Below are positions 1 to 8,759 of a stretch of 64,000 nucleotides of DNA, one piece after another (the first letter of the stretch is position 1; the number at the start of each line of letters is the position of its first letter). The position numbers were made by a program, and so were the translations under genes. The notes under the pieces are model-generated. The model made no database searches. It saw nothing but the letters and a program-made list of their open reading frames with translations, and was not told the origin of the DNA. This stretch comes from Haladaptatus pallidirubidus (GTDB taxonomy: Archaea > Halobacteriota > Halobacteria > Halobacteriales > Haladaptataceae). The stretch lies in contig NZ_CP085307.1 of the NCBI RefSeq assembly GCF_020700235.1, positions 248,001-312,000 of the forward strand, given 5' to 3'.

Positions 1-1
1 C

Positions 2-181
2 GTGGTCTACACCTTCCCAGCGCTCGTCGGATGGTACAATACCGTGCTGATTCAGCGATCGCTTTATCTATCAGGGCTTCGCAAAACATTCCTGTTCGCG
101 CTTTTGGCGATGACTCTCCTCCTCATGGGAACTTTAATTAGCTATATTATTCGGAATACGTACGCCGAAGTAACACGGTAG
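2..181 (+). CDS. C-terminal end of a membrane protein (partial)
   Basis: The frame is open at the left edge and ends at a TAG after 59 codons. It shows two hydrophobic stretches, one around VVYTFPALVGWY and one around LLAMTLLLMGTLISYII, separated by a short polar and basic linker, so at least one C-terminal membrane helix is clear. The tail YAEVTR is short and polar. No family could be recognised from this fragment, and substrate or role cannot be given. The gene lies on the plus strand, pointing towards the convergent MlrC-type gene that ends at 515. Confidence 0.6.
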   Translation: MVYTFPALVGWYNTVLIQRSLYLSGLRKTFLFALLAMTLLLMGTLISYIIRNTYAEVTR

Positions 182-514
182 AAAGACTGTGATTCACTTT
201 AAATTATGTTACGGATCTATATTCCAGAATATAATCCATTGAAAGCGATCAGTGACAATGGCGATCGCAGAATTATAAGAGGCTTCTCAGTCGCCTTTAC
301 AGATGTGGTCGTTTCAACGATATTTATCCATATTGACAGAGAGGGAATGCTGTGACGATGCACGGATGTTTCGATGAGCGACCGCAAGGTGGTTGGGTAA
401 TTTGCCTAGATATTTTGTCTCGAATCACATATCCTCGAATAGATTAATCTGGACAGATAGAAGTAGCCAAAGACTGCCAATCTACTGAAACTCGGCCATC
501 TTTTCTCCCGAAAT
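182..514. other. Intergenic stretch between convergent genes, nothing recognised
   Basis: About 330 A/T-rich bases separate the partial membrane gene from the convergent M81-type gene. I see no convincing reading frame, RNA gene or strong hairpin here. Confidence 0.5.
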
Positions 515-2047
515 TCACCAATTTGGATACGTGTCATCTGCCATTTTGTCAAGCGGGAACTGAGGGCGCGAAATTCGCGTAAACTCGTACTTTCGTGGGT
601 CCATCGCTACGAGACCGATGCTGTTGATGGGTATGTTTGTTGAACACATTGGCTCGTAGTCAGCCCGGTAGTGGTTCGTGGACTTGACGACCAATACGTT
701 GAGACGTTCGGGTTGGATACCCACGTGCCGCCAAATTTCAGCGTCAAGAGGTTGCATCCGGTTCTCAGTCACAATGACGCTGACACCATCGTCCTGGCCG
801 CACTCAACGAGCACTGTCCGCCCGAGGTGGTTCTCGCCGCCGGTTCCCATCGGTCCGGTGTTGCGGAATTCACCATCGGTGACGGCCTTTACGTACACGT
901 TGAGATCGGCGATGGGGTCGCCATGGAAATCGTCGGTCTTGCCTCCGAGATTCACAATCGTGCGCTCGCCGACACCCGCATCGACACACTGAGCTACCGT
1001 TTCCGGGTCGCGAACAATAGCGAATCCAGCATTCGTAAGTTCTTGGTCGATCATCTCACGGAGAACCGTCGTACCGTCCGCCGCACCGCCACCACCAGGG
1101 TTGTCACCCACGTCAGCCATCAGGACGAATCCGTCCTCTGGGTCAAGGTCTGCAGCAAGCCGCTTTGCCTCTGTGACGGCCTCCGGCGGTTCAGGATAGT
1201 CGCTGACAAAGTCTTCGCGGCGGTCCCAAATATACTCGGCGAGTTCGCGTGAAACCTCTCGTGCCGCATCGGAATTGGAGTCGGCGATGACCGGAATTGA
1301 CCACCCCATTGAAGGGATGTCGGCCTGGTGAAAACCGGGAAAGACACTAACTTTGACGATGTTGTCGTGCTCCTCGTACTCACGGGCTTTCGCCATTACA
1401 TCAGCCATTGGTCCCTCCCGGGTATTTTGCTTGGGACCCATAGCGAGAACGGGCGGGCGCTCAATGTGGATCACTGGGTCGATGTCGCTCTGAATCGTCC
1501 GGATGAGTTCACGCATCCCAGTGCGACCGGTGTCTGCCATATCCGTATGAGGGTATGACTCAAAGCCAATGAGAACGTCCGACTTAGTAACCATTTCGTC
1601 GGTGATGTTTCCGTGGAGATCAAGCGTCACCGCGATGGGAACATTCTCGCCTACGATTTCTCGTACGCTCGAAATCAACGGTCCCTCGCCGTCATCCAGT
1701 CCTTCGGGCACCATAGCACCATGAAGACACAGCATCACGCCATCTAGGTCGGCGGCGTGCTCTCGAACTCCGTCGAGAATCTGCTCACAATAAAACTCAT
1801 AGACGTCGGCTTCGACGAGTCCACTCGGTGTCGCAGTGGCCGCAACCGTATGAATCAGCTCCACGGAGTTGTTTTCGGCCACGTCGATGACACCGCCAAC
1901 TTGCGTATTAGTTCCTTGGAGCTTTTTGGGGATCTCGTCGCCGAAGTACTCGCGGCGCTCCTTAAACAAATCTCTGCCTGTCTTGGAGGTTAAGAACGTG
2001 TTTGTTTCATGGGCAAAGTTCCCCACGAGAACGGTTTTGTCTGCCAT
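515..2047 (-). CDS. M81 family metallopeptidase (MlrC-like)
   Basis: A 510-residue protein of the MlrC/M81 family, zinc-dependent amide or peptide hydrolases named for the microcystin-degradation protein MlrC. The zinc site is visible as D143 and H145 in TLDLHGN and H167 in YPHTD; the spacing between these ligands equals that of Asp167, His169 and His191 in MlrC. The N-terminal VGNFAHETNTF and the DNPGGGGAADGTT segment are also typical. No signal peptide is present, so it should be cytoplasmic. It is divergent from the N-acyl-D-amino-acid deacylase at 2239 with a 191-base shared promoter region, and a second deacylase copy and a carbamoylase remnant follow, which suggests a role in turnover of modified amino acids or small peptides. 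The substrate is not deducible. Confidence 0.88.
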   Translation of the reverse strand: MADKTVLVGNFAHETNTFLTSKTGRDLFKERREYFGDEIPKKLQGTNTQVGGVIDVAENNSVELIHTVAATATPSGLVEADVYEFYCEQILDGVREHAADLDGVMLCLHGAMVPEGLDDGEGPLISSVREIVGENVPIAVTLDLHGNITDEMVTKSDVLIGFESYPHTDMADTGRTGMRELIRTIQSDIDPVIHIERPPVLAMGPKQNTREGPMADVMAKAREYEEHDNIVKVSVFPGFHQADIPSMGWSIPVIADSNSDAAREVSRELAEYIWDRREDFVSDYPEPPEAVTEAKRLAADLDPEDGFVLMADVGDNPGGGGAADGTTVLREMIDQELTNAGFAIVRDPETVAQCVDAGVGERTIVNLGGKTDDFHGDPIADLNVYVKAVTDGEFRNTGPMGTGGENHLGRTVLVECGQDDGVSVIVTENRMQPLDAEIWRHVGIQPERLNVLVVKSTNHYRADYEPMCSTNIPINSIGLVAMDPRKYEFTRISRPQFPLDKMADDTYPNW

Positions 2048-2238
2048 GTGAACAACTACCTACTAAACTTGTTTAAAGTAACACCCGTTCATGCTCAGTC
2101 CCAACTGAGCAAATTTATTTTCCAGATAATTCTCACGTACGAACGAATACCTCTAATGATAAGGTGTGTTGTTAACATACCCTACGCGAATGAAAAGCAT
2201 ATGCGAAAGTCACAAACGACGTTCTTCGAGGTATTCCG

Positions 2239-3837
2239 ATGAATATCGACCTACTGTTAAAGAACGCCCAAATCGTGGACGGGACGGGCGCACCGTGGTT
2301 CTGCGGGAGCGTAACGGTGCAGAACGGCGAAATATCGAATATCATCCGGGGCGACACGAGTGACGTAGATGCACAGAAAATGATTGATGTCAAGGGCGCA
2401 GTGGTTGCGCCCGGTTTCATCGACACTCATAGTCACTCTGACCTCCAGTTATTCGATAGCCCTTCACTTGCACCAAAGATACACCAAGGGATTACGACAG
2501 AGATTCTGGGACAGGACGGTTTTTCGATGGCGCCGATGCATCGCGACGGTGGTGCCAAAGAATGGCAACGCCACCTCTCAGGTCTCGCTGGTGACGTAAC
2601 ACTCGACTGGTCGTGGGGCGATACCGCCTCATATCTCGACGCAATTGAGGAGAACGGCGTCGCTCCGAACGTCGCAATGTTGGTGGGTCATGGCACGGTA
2701 CGATACAACGTGCTGGGGATGTCTGACCGCGCCCCTACCGAAGCAGAACTAAACAAAATGGCTGATTTGGTGACTACTGCGCTCAATGACGGTGCCATTG
2801 GCTTCTCAACTGGTCTGGTGTATTCGCCGCAGGTGAACGCCTCTACCCACGAGGTTCAGACGCTGGCCGCCCAACTTGCTCCGTACGGACGTCCATTCGT
2901 GGCGCACATTCGAAGCGAAGGGGACATGATGTGGGAAGCACTCGATGAATTCATCGATATTGGTGCCGAGGAAGACGTTCCGCTCCATCTCTCACACTAT
3001 AAGGTCATCGGAGGCGCGAAAAAGGGACACGCTGACCGCGCAAACCATCTACTTGAGTCGGCGCGCGAACGCGGCGTCGACATCACCGCCGAACAATATC
3101 CGTATCTCGCCGGTAACACGCTCCTATCAGCGGTTCTGCCACCATGGGTTCACGCCGACGGGCCAGACAGAGCGCTTGAATATCTCGCCGATGATGAGAG
3201 CCGGGAGCGTATCCGAAAGGATATCGAAGAGTGGCGTATCGATGGCTGGGAGAATCAGGGACCCCGCACCGGCTGGGAAAATATTGACGTTCGGAACCTC
3301 AACACTGACGTATGGACGGACTACGAAGGCGCAAGCGTCGCCGCTATCGCCGATGAGCGCGACCAAAACCCAGTCGAGACCGTTTGCGATCTGCTGTACG
3401 ATGAGAACCTCACACCCTCGATGATTTTACACACGCTGAATGAGAACGACGTGCGTAAAATCATGCAGTACGAGCGAGTGAGTATCGCCACGGATGGTCT
3501 GTTCGGAGCCGAGCCCCACCCGCGAACATACGGCACGTACCCCCGCGTCCTCGGACGGTACGTCCGTGAGGAGGGAGTTCTCTTACTTGAGGAGGCGATC
3601 CGAAAGATGACCTCACTGCCTGCACGAGTTATGGATCTCGACTCGAAGGGAGTAATCCGACCCGGCATGGATGCTGACCTCGTGGTGTTCGATCCCGCGT
3701 TTATCACCGATACTGCAACGTATGACCGTCCGCGACAGCATCCTCGTGGTGTCCAACACGTTATTGTTAACGGTGAGTTCGTAGTTAAGGACAGCGAGAC
3801 CACCAGCGCCACTCCTGGTGACGTAATTCGGGCATGA
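2239..3837 (+). CDS. N-acyl-D-amino-acid deacylase (amidohydrolase superfamily), copy 1
   Basis: A 532-residue member of the D-aminoacylase branch of the amidohydrolase superfamily, which hydrolyses N-acyl-D-amino acids to a D-amino acid and a carboxylate. Metal and catalytic residues are visible: H64 and H66 in GFIDTHSHSD, H223 in VAHIRSE, H250/H253 in LHLSH, and D419 in SIATDGLFG. Where classical D-aminoacylases have a zinc-bridging Cys (GNCG), this protein has GQDGFS near residue 92, a variant seen in part of the family. There is no signal peptide. A purine-rich GAGGT precedes the ATG by about 10 bases. It is convergent with a second 532-residue copy (3997-5595) and shares long, nearly identical blocks with it. 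The exact acyl substrate is unknown; dihydroorotase- or hydantoinase-like activity is an alternative. Confidence 0.88.
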   Translation: MNIDLLLKNAQIVDGTGAPWFCGSVTVQNGEISNIIRGDTSDVDAQKMIDVKGAVVAPGFIDTHSHSDLQLFDSPSLAPKIHQGITTEILGQDGFSMAPMHRDGGAKEWQRHLSGLAGDVTLDWSWGDTASYLDAIEENGVAPNVAMLVGHGTVRYNVLGMSDRAPTEAELNKMADLVTTALNDGAIGFSTGLVYSPQVNASTHEVQTLAAQLAPYGRPFVAHIRSEGDMMWEALDEFIDIGAEEDVPLHLSHYKVIGGAKKGHADRANHLLESARERGVDITAEQYPYLAGNTLLSAVLPPWVHADGPDRALEYLADDESRERIRKDIEEWRIDGWENQGPRTGWENIDVRNLNTDVWTDYEGASVAAIADERDQNPVETVCDLLYDENLTPSMILHTLNENDVRKIMQYERVSIATDGLFGAEPHPRTYGTYPRVLGRYVREEGVLLLEEAIRKMTSLPARVMDLDSKGVIRPGMDADLVVFDPAFITDTATYDRPRQHPRGVQHVIVNGEFVVKDSETTSATPGDVIRA

Positions 3838-3996
3838 TAGATTACGATGAAATTCTGTTACGGCAGTACTGTTGATTTCGGTAAGGTGGTAGAAGAAAAC
3901 GCGGTCACAATCAATTAGACAGAATCCGCTTGGCTAAACACAAATTGGCTCCGATCTGAGAGACGATTTTGACTGCTCGGGTTCTCGCTCGACCGG

Positions 3997-5595
3997 CTAC
4001 TTCGTGACTGCCTTCCCTGGCAGATCACCAGTTGCCTCATTGTCTCGTACCGCGAACTCACCATTAACGAGAACGTGATCAATACCTTTCGGATAGCGAG
4101 AGGGGTTTTCGAACGTCGCGCGACTTTCAACGACCTCGGGCCGGAGGACAACGAGGTCGGCATCCATGCCGCGTTTGATGATCCCTTTTTCGTCCAAACC
4201 CATCGCACGGGCCGGGAGCGAGGTCATTTTCCGGATTGCCTCTTCCAATGTCATAACGTTTTCTTCACGGACGTACTTACCGAGGATTCTGGGATAGGTG
4301 CCATAGACGCGGGGATGGGGCTTACCACCGAATAGGCCATCCGACCCGATGCAGACTCGTTCGTATCCGAGGATATCTTGCACGTCGTCCTCGTCGAGCA
4401 TGTGAAGCGTCATGCTCACGCCTAGATTCTCCTCAACCAGTAGTTCGGCAATGGCTGTTATCGCATCGGTGCCGCGGTCAGCTGCGATTTCGGTGACGCT
4501 CATCCCCTCGTATTGGTTGTTCTCTTCACTTGGTACGTTGGCGATGACCACGTTGTTCCATCCCGAGAGCGCGCCGATGTTCTCCCAACCGTCGATACGC
4601 CACTCTTCGATATCCTTTCGGATACGATCACAAGCGTCCTCATCCTGCAAGTATTCGAGGATCCCTTCAGGACCTTCGGCGTGAACCCACGGCGGTAACA
4701 CCGCCGAGAGCATAGTGCTCCCCGCGGTGTAGGGGTACTGCTCGGCAGTGAAATCCACTCCCCGCTCGCGGGCAGCCTCGATGATACCGAACGCCTGCTC
4801 CGTTTTTCCGTGCTGAACCGGCCCACCCATCTTGAAATGCGAGAGATGGAGCGGAACGTCTTCCTCGGCACCAATATCGATGAATTCATCGAGCGCCTCC
4901 CAAATCCACCGACCTTCACTTCGGATGTGTGCCACGAACGGGCGCTGGTATGGCGCGAGTTGGGATGCAAGCGTCTGGACTTCATGGGTGGAGGCGTACG
5001 TACAGGGCGTGTAAATGAGACCCGTAGAGAGGCCAATAGCGCCACTGTCGAGTGCGGTGGTCACCAAGTCGGCCATTTCGTTTAGTTCTGCTTCGGTAGG
5101 GGCGCGGTCAGACATCCCCAGCACGTTGTATCGTACTGTACCGTGACCCACCAACATTGCGACGTTCGGAGCGACGCCGTTCTCCTCAACCGCTTCAAGG
5201 TAGTCTGCAGTCGAACCCCATGTCCATTCCTTATCAGAGCGCCCAGCGAGCGCCCCGAGCTGTTTCTGCCATTCTTCGGCGCCACCGTCGCGGTGCATCG
5301 GTGCCATCGAAAAACCGTCCTGTCCCAGAATCTCAGTTGTCACACCTTGTCGGAGTTTGGGTGCGAGCGTGGGATCCTCGAACAGTTCGATATCGGAATG
5401 ACTGTGAGTGTCGATGAAACCGGGCGCAACCACCGCGTCCTCAAGATTTATAATCTCGTCGGCGTCGAGATTGTGATCAATTTCGCGGACTATGTGAGAA
5501 ATTTTATCGTCTGTAACGCCGACCGCACCACGAAACCATGGGGCACCGGTACCGTCCACTATTTTCGCTCTCTCTAAGAGAAGGTCAATAGTCAT
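3997..5595 (-). CDS. N-acyl-D-amino-acid deacylase (amidohydrolase superfamily), copy 2
   Basis: This protein has the same length (532 residues) and layout as the plus-strand gene at 2239, with the same HTHSHSD metal motif near residue 64, GQDGFSMAPMHRDGG, VAHIRSEG, LHLSHFK and GSDGLFGG catalytic segments. It should perform the same reaction, deacylation of N-acyl-D-amino acids in the cytoplasm. Blocks such as GTVRYNVLGMSDRAPTEAEL are identical in protein and nearly so in DNA, while others (residues about 310-375) have diverged strongly, so the pair may have different substrate ranges. The two genes end 159 bases apart, tail to tail. The start codon lies just before a short spacer and the carbamoylase relic. 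Confidence 0.87.
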   Translation of the reverse strand: MTIDLLLERAKIVDGTGAPWFRGAVGVTDDKISHIVREIDHNLDADEIINLEDAVVAPGFIDTHSHSDIELFEDPTLAPKLRQGVTTEILGQDGFSMAPMHRDGGAEEWQKQLGALAGRSDKEWTWGSTADYLEAVEENGVAPNVAMLVGHGTVRYNVLGMSDRAPTEAELNEMADLVTTALDSGAIGLSTGLIYTPCTYASTHEVQTLASQLAPYQRPFVAHIRSEGRWIWEALDEFIDIGAEEDVPLHLSHFKMGGPVQHGKTEQAFGIIEAARERGVDFTAEQYPYTAGSTMLSAVLPPWVHAEGPEGILEYLQDEDACDRIRKDIEEWRIDGWENIGALSGWNNVVIANVPSEENNQYEGMSVTEIAADRGTDAITAIAELLVEENLGVSMTLHMLDEDDVQDILGYERVCIGSDGLFGGKPHPRVYGTYPRILGKYVREENVMTLEEAIRKMTSLPARAMGLDEKGIIKRGMDADLVVLRPEVVESRATFENPSRYPKGIDHVLVNGEFAVRDNEATGDLPGKAVTK

Positions 5596-5675
5596 ACGCG
5601 GTATTTATTGAGAAGAACGAAAAACACGCCCCCAATAATGAGAGGGAGTTACAAACCGCGACTACCCACCGTAGC

Positions 5676-5918
5676 CTACTCGTCTGCCTTCTCTAGCACT
5701 GCATTGTAGAGGACGTTCACACCAGCACGATGTCCTTCCACTCAGTGTACTCTTCTTCAACGTGGCTGATACCATCGACGCTCGGGACGAATATCATACT
5801 CGTCGGACAAATTGTGTTCAGATAGTTCGCATCATGGCCAGCACCGCTAACGAGGCGTATATACTCATCTTCTCCAACAGTTACCTGTGCTGCCTGCTCA
5901 AACTTCGACCGACGAGAC
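5676..5918 (-). pseudogene. C-terminal remnant of an M20-type carbamoylase/allantoate amidohydrolase
   Basis: Reading the minus strand gives [18 protein letters not shown] followed by [19 protein letters not shown], the hallmark C-terminal region of Zn-dependent hydantoinase/carbamoylase amidases (N-carbamoyl-L-amino-acid hydrolase, allantoate deiminase). A one-base frameshift near 5735 separates it from the expected tail [15 protein letters not shown], which ends in TAG at 5676. Nothing of the N-terminal two thirds remains; the similarity stops where the HTH_10 gene begins at 5919. It is dead both by truncation and by frameshift. It supports the idea that this island once handled carbamoyl- or acyl-amino acids. 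Confidence 0.8.
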
Positions 5919-6644
5919 TTAAACCGAGCTTAGCAGCTTCACCTCAGCCTTCCGGAGATGTTCGAGAAGTGTAGTCTTCGAGATGTCGATTTCGGTGGCA
6001 AGCTCGCTTGCGGACGTTTCTCGTGGCCACGAGTAATACCCCCGCCGCTGTGCAAGTTCGAACACTTCGCGCTGGCGCTCGGAAAGTTCTACTACCGGGG
6101 AACCATTTTGAGTATGAGTGTCTGGTGACTTCATTCCCTCAATCGATATTTCAGCGTTCATCTCTGAACGTATCTCGTCGAGTCGACGGCTGATTTCTGC
6201 ACGATCTTGCGTAATGATTACCGTCCAATACTCCCTACCGTCGTGGACGCGAATTTCCTCTTCCGGGATAAATCCACGTTCTATGAACGCATCATGAATG
6301 CTGTTACAGCTCTCATACTTAACGAGGAGTTCTTCGGTGGTATTGCCCGCGGCGGCATTTCCCCGTGCACGCAGATTGAAATATTCCTGAACACATTGGA
6401 TCTCGGTTGTAAGCGGTGACGACTTAATCTCGTCTATCAAACTATTGATGTGCTTTCGAGAGTCGGCATACGCGGTACAGCGTGCGTTCGTCACGCCTCC
6501 AGTGTGATACACACCGTGTGCAATAAGACCCGCATCAGTTGCTGCCGTTGTTTGAAGAGTCCAGCAATTAGGATGCCAGATACGCAACGTCAACTGTGAC
6601 GAATGGAGGTCATTGTGTCTAGTATCTTTACTTGCATGTTCCAT
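5919..6644 (-). CDS. HTH_10 (bacterio-opsin activator type) transcription regulator
   Basis: A 241-residue protein whose C-terminal 55 residues are a textbook HTH_10 domain: [20 protein letters not shown], then [26 protein letters not shown]. The N-terminal 180 residues form the usual variable sensor-like part of haloarchaeal Bat-type regulators, here with many Cys and His residues near the start ([24 protein letters not shown]). This resembles the haloarchaeal family in which that region may bind a ligand or metal; that is inference. The first Met (MEHASKD) is a plausible start but upstream signals are weak. Its stop codon abuts the carbamoylase relic, so it probably arrived by a recombination that truncated that gene. 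Confidence 0.85.
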   Translation of the reverse strand: MEHASKDTRHNDLHSSQLTLRIWHPNCWTLQTTAATDAGLIAHGVYHTGGVTNARCTAYADSRKHINSLIDEIKSSPLTTEIQCVQEYFNLRARGNAAAGNTTEELLVKYESCNSIHDAFIERGFIPEEEIRVHDGREYWTVIITQDRAEISRRLDEIRSEMNAEISIEGMKSPDTHTQNGSPVVELSERQREVFELAQRRGYYSWPRETSASELATEIDISKTTLLEHLRKAEVKLLSSV

Positions 6645-7391
6645 GGTATCCTATCTCATTTTATCTGGTAAATACGTGTTGGTCGAGCAAGATAGCAATG
6701 AAACTTTTAACGAGACCGCAAGAGCGCTACAAAATTCTCATGGAATTGCGGCCACCGTAGCTCTTGATATCATCTTAAGGATCGTAAAAATACTCTCAGG
6801 AACTCGCTCGCCGGACAATGGATGCAATGCACGAACTCACGAAAAACCGGCTTGGGAAGACCAAACGCCAGCGCTCCAAGGACGGATTGAGCTATCAGGA
6901 AACGTGTCTCATCCTGAAAGCCAATGTGGAACTGCCCGGTGAGGTCGCGAACAAGAACACAGACGATAGTCCGACCATAGACGAGGGTGCCGGAGAGTAG
7001 CGTGGCCGGGACGAAATCACACCTGAGAGGGCGACACCTCTGACACGAATCCCTCCACGAACGCGGAATTGGACGCCCCGAATTGATACAGTTCAGGGCA
7101 GACGTCGTACGGTTACTCGTGAGTACGGCAGTTGTATCGGCGTCTATCGGCAAGGAACCAGCGGGAGGGGAGAGGTTGCACCGGCCACCGTATCTGTGGT
7201 TGGAAACACGTGGTCGAATCACTAGTCGCAAAGGAGACTGTTCGATACCCCGTGTTGCAGTAGCTCACCAGATGGAGGTCGTCGACGGACGTTGTGAACA
7301 AAAATCGACGACCACGCTATGAGCCATCGTTCGTATAGGTGGGAAATCGAGAGTAGCTTTAAGCTGGTTCGACAGGAAATTACAAGTTAGT
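6645..7391. other. 747-base stretch without a recognisable gene
   Basis: The region between the HTH_10 gene and the nucleotidyltransferase operon carries several open frames on both strands, the longest a 153-codon minus-strand frame at 6770-7231. None has a start signal or a family signature I recognise, and Arg/Cys-rich composition argues against them. It may hold degraded coding sequence. The last part (7330-7391) probably contains the promoter of the downstream operon. Confidence 0.4.
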
Positions 7392-7429
7392 TGGTCGCTA
7401 AGAGCGACCATGGTAGCTAAGAGCGACCA
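7392..7429 (+). promoter_or_regulatory. Two abutting 19-base palindromic operators over the nucleotidyltransferase start
   Basis: Bases 7392-7410 read TGGTCGCTAAGAGCGACCA, a perfect inverted repeat with 8-base arms and a 3-base centre. Bases 7411-7429 repeat it with one change (TGGTAGCTAAGAGCGACCA). The ATG of the nucleotidyltransferase (7410-7412) straddles the junction. The encoded protein has an N-terminal winged helix, so autoregulation through these sites is the natural reading, but that is inference. Confidence 0.75.
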
Positions 7430-8090
7430 CTTGACTGGGACTGCAATCGAGCTTTCGCTCCCTGTCGCAAATGGGAGACTCTTCCGGCATGCTGCAACGA
7501 GTGATATCCTCGATCTCCTTGCCGCCAATCCACACACCGCATTCAGTGTTCGCGACCTCCGCCGCGTGACCGACCAGAGCGCAAGTAGTGTTACGGACGC
7601 TGTCGATCTCCTCGACGAGACAGATCTCATCACGATTACATACGATGGCAATCGGAAACTCGTTCAAATCAACCGAAAGCGACTCTCTCATCCTGATGAC
7701 CCATTGCTCCAAATTCCACAGACAGAGTTTCGTGATCCTGTGCGAACGATTGTTGATCGAATAACGCAGGAACTCGCCGATGTCAGAGGAATTGTTCTCT
7801 TCGGCAGTGTCGCTCGAGGCGAGGCTGATCGACGAAGCGACATCGACTGCTTCGTCCTCGTTGACGACGAACAAGCGCGTGCACAGCAGACGGCCCACGA
7901 GATTGCCTCGGAACTGAGCGAGCAACGATTTGACGGCGACCGGTTCAAATTCCAGGTACTCGTGGAGTCGACGGACACAGCACCCCGATATGGCGACCGC
8001 CTGCGCGATATCTTTGCGTCCAGTCTCACTCTCGTTGATTCCGAGGTGCTTCAGGCGCTCAAATCGGAGGTGCTCACGAATGGACGGTAG
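7410..8090 (+). CDS. Nucleotidyltransferase with N-terminal winged helix (MNT-type antitoxin)
   Basis: A 226-residue protein. Residues about 28-90 form a winged helix (SDILDLLAANPHTAFSVRDL and onward). Residues 125-210 are a minimal nucleotidyltransferase domain with the DNA polymerase-beta signature GSVARGEADRRSDID at 132-146 (G132, S133, D144, D146). In the known HEPN-MNT type VII toxin-antitoxin systems the MNT protein neutralises the HEPN RNase by AMPylation or similar modification. The next gene, overlapping by 11 bases at 8080, is a HEPN protein, which fits that pairing. Two tandem palindromes cover the start codon and point to self-regulation. All catalytic acidic residues needed for the fold signature are present, so this partner appears intact. 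Confidence 0.85.
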   Translation: MVAKSDHLTGTAIELSLPVANGRLFRHAATSDILDLLAANPHTAFSVRDLRRVTDQSASSVTDAVDLLDETDLITITYDGNRKLVQINRKRLSHPDDPLLQIPQTEFRDPVRTIVDRITQELADVRGIVLFGSVARGEADRRSDIDCFVLVDDEQARAQQTAHEIASELSEQRFDGDRFKFQVLVESTDTAPRYGDRLRDIFASSLTLVDSEVLQALKSEVLTNGR

Positions 8091-8577
8091 CTACGTCGAA
8101 GACGCCCTCGACACAGCAGAACAGGCCTTTCAGGATACGCGTGGACAATTGAGTGAAACGGATTTGGATGTGTCCGACGAAGCGCTCGTTCAGCTCCGGA
8201 AGGCCTGCCGGTTACTCGAAGCTGCGCGAACACTTCGTTCGCAAAACGGCTATTACACCGTTGTCATCGAAGCGTCCTTCGTCGCCATCGAACGGAGTAT
8301 CCAGTTCTATCTCCTCCATCGAGGACAAGCGGCAGGTGAAGATCTTTGACACGAGCATACCGCTGTGTACCAACGTGGCGCAGAAGTCAACCTCTTCAGC
8401 GATTCGTTTGCAGCACGCTTGATCCAGTTGTGGCAGCAAAATCGGGCAGAAGTCTACTATCGTGAAACGGTTGCCAGTGCAGAACAGGCTGATGCAATGC
8501 TCCACTTGGCAGAGGATCTCCACCAGTATCTCCGAGAATTTGCGTCGTTACAGCACGAATGCGTCTGTTCGACGTAG
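8080..8577 (+). pseudogene. HEPN-domain toxin gene interrupted by an in-frame TGA
   Basis: From the ATG at 8080 (overlapping the end of the nucleotidyltransferase gene) the frame encodes an all-helical HEPN-type protein: MDGSYVEDALDTAEQAFQDT, then LVQLRKACRLLEAARTL and YYTVVIEASFVAIERSIQFY. A TGA at codon 90 (8347-8349) stops it, yet the same frame continues without gap to 8577, with a helical, protein-like sequence and a C-terminal R152-x6-H159 motif (REFASLQH). Rx4-6H is the catalytic motif of HEPN RNases, so the truncated product would lack its active site. A single C-to-T change from CGA would explain the stop. Restart at a downstream codon (GTG at about 8362) is possible but would lack the N-terminal helices. 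It is probably a dead toxin. Confidence 0.75.
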
Positions 8578-8759
8578 TCTATCGACGAATCAACGCATCG
8601 TTTTGAACTTCTCGGGGCGCAACGCATGCTATGGGATGAACACATCTCATCTATATGCCTTCAGTAGCTGATCCCAGAGAGACTGTCCCTAATCCACGAC
8701 TCCACCAATCCAAACTCTCTTTACCGATTATCTGTAAGCTGTAAACAACATCAACACTA

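Larger units (their letters stand above)
2239..5595. repeat. Large inverted gene duplication (two deacylase genes, tail to tail)
   Basis: The genes at 2239-3837 (+) and 3997-5595 (-) form an imperfect inverted repeat with roughly 1.6-kb arms around a 159-base spacer. Stretches such as 2941-2990 against its mirror near 4850-4900, and 2686-2760 against 5065-5145, are almost identical in DNA, separated by clearly diverged patches. The mosaic look suggests duplication followed by divergence with local gene conversion. Confidence 0.75.

Noticed and set aside
6770-7231. 153-codon minus-strand frame
   Set aside because: Arg- and Cys-rich, no start signal, no family; probably noncoding or decayed sequence.
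8347-8349. Recoding of TGA as selenocysteine in the HEPN gene
   Set aside because: Haloarchaea are not known to use selenocysteine and no SECIS-like element was seen; a nonsense mutation is simpler.
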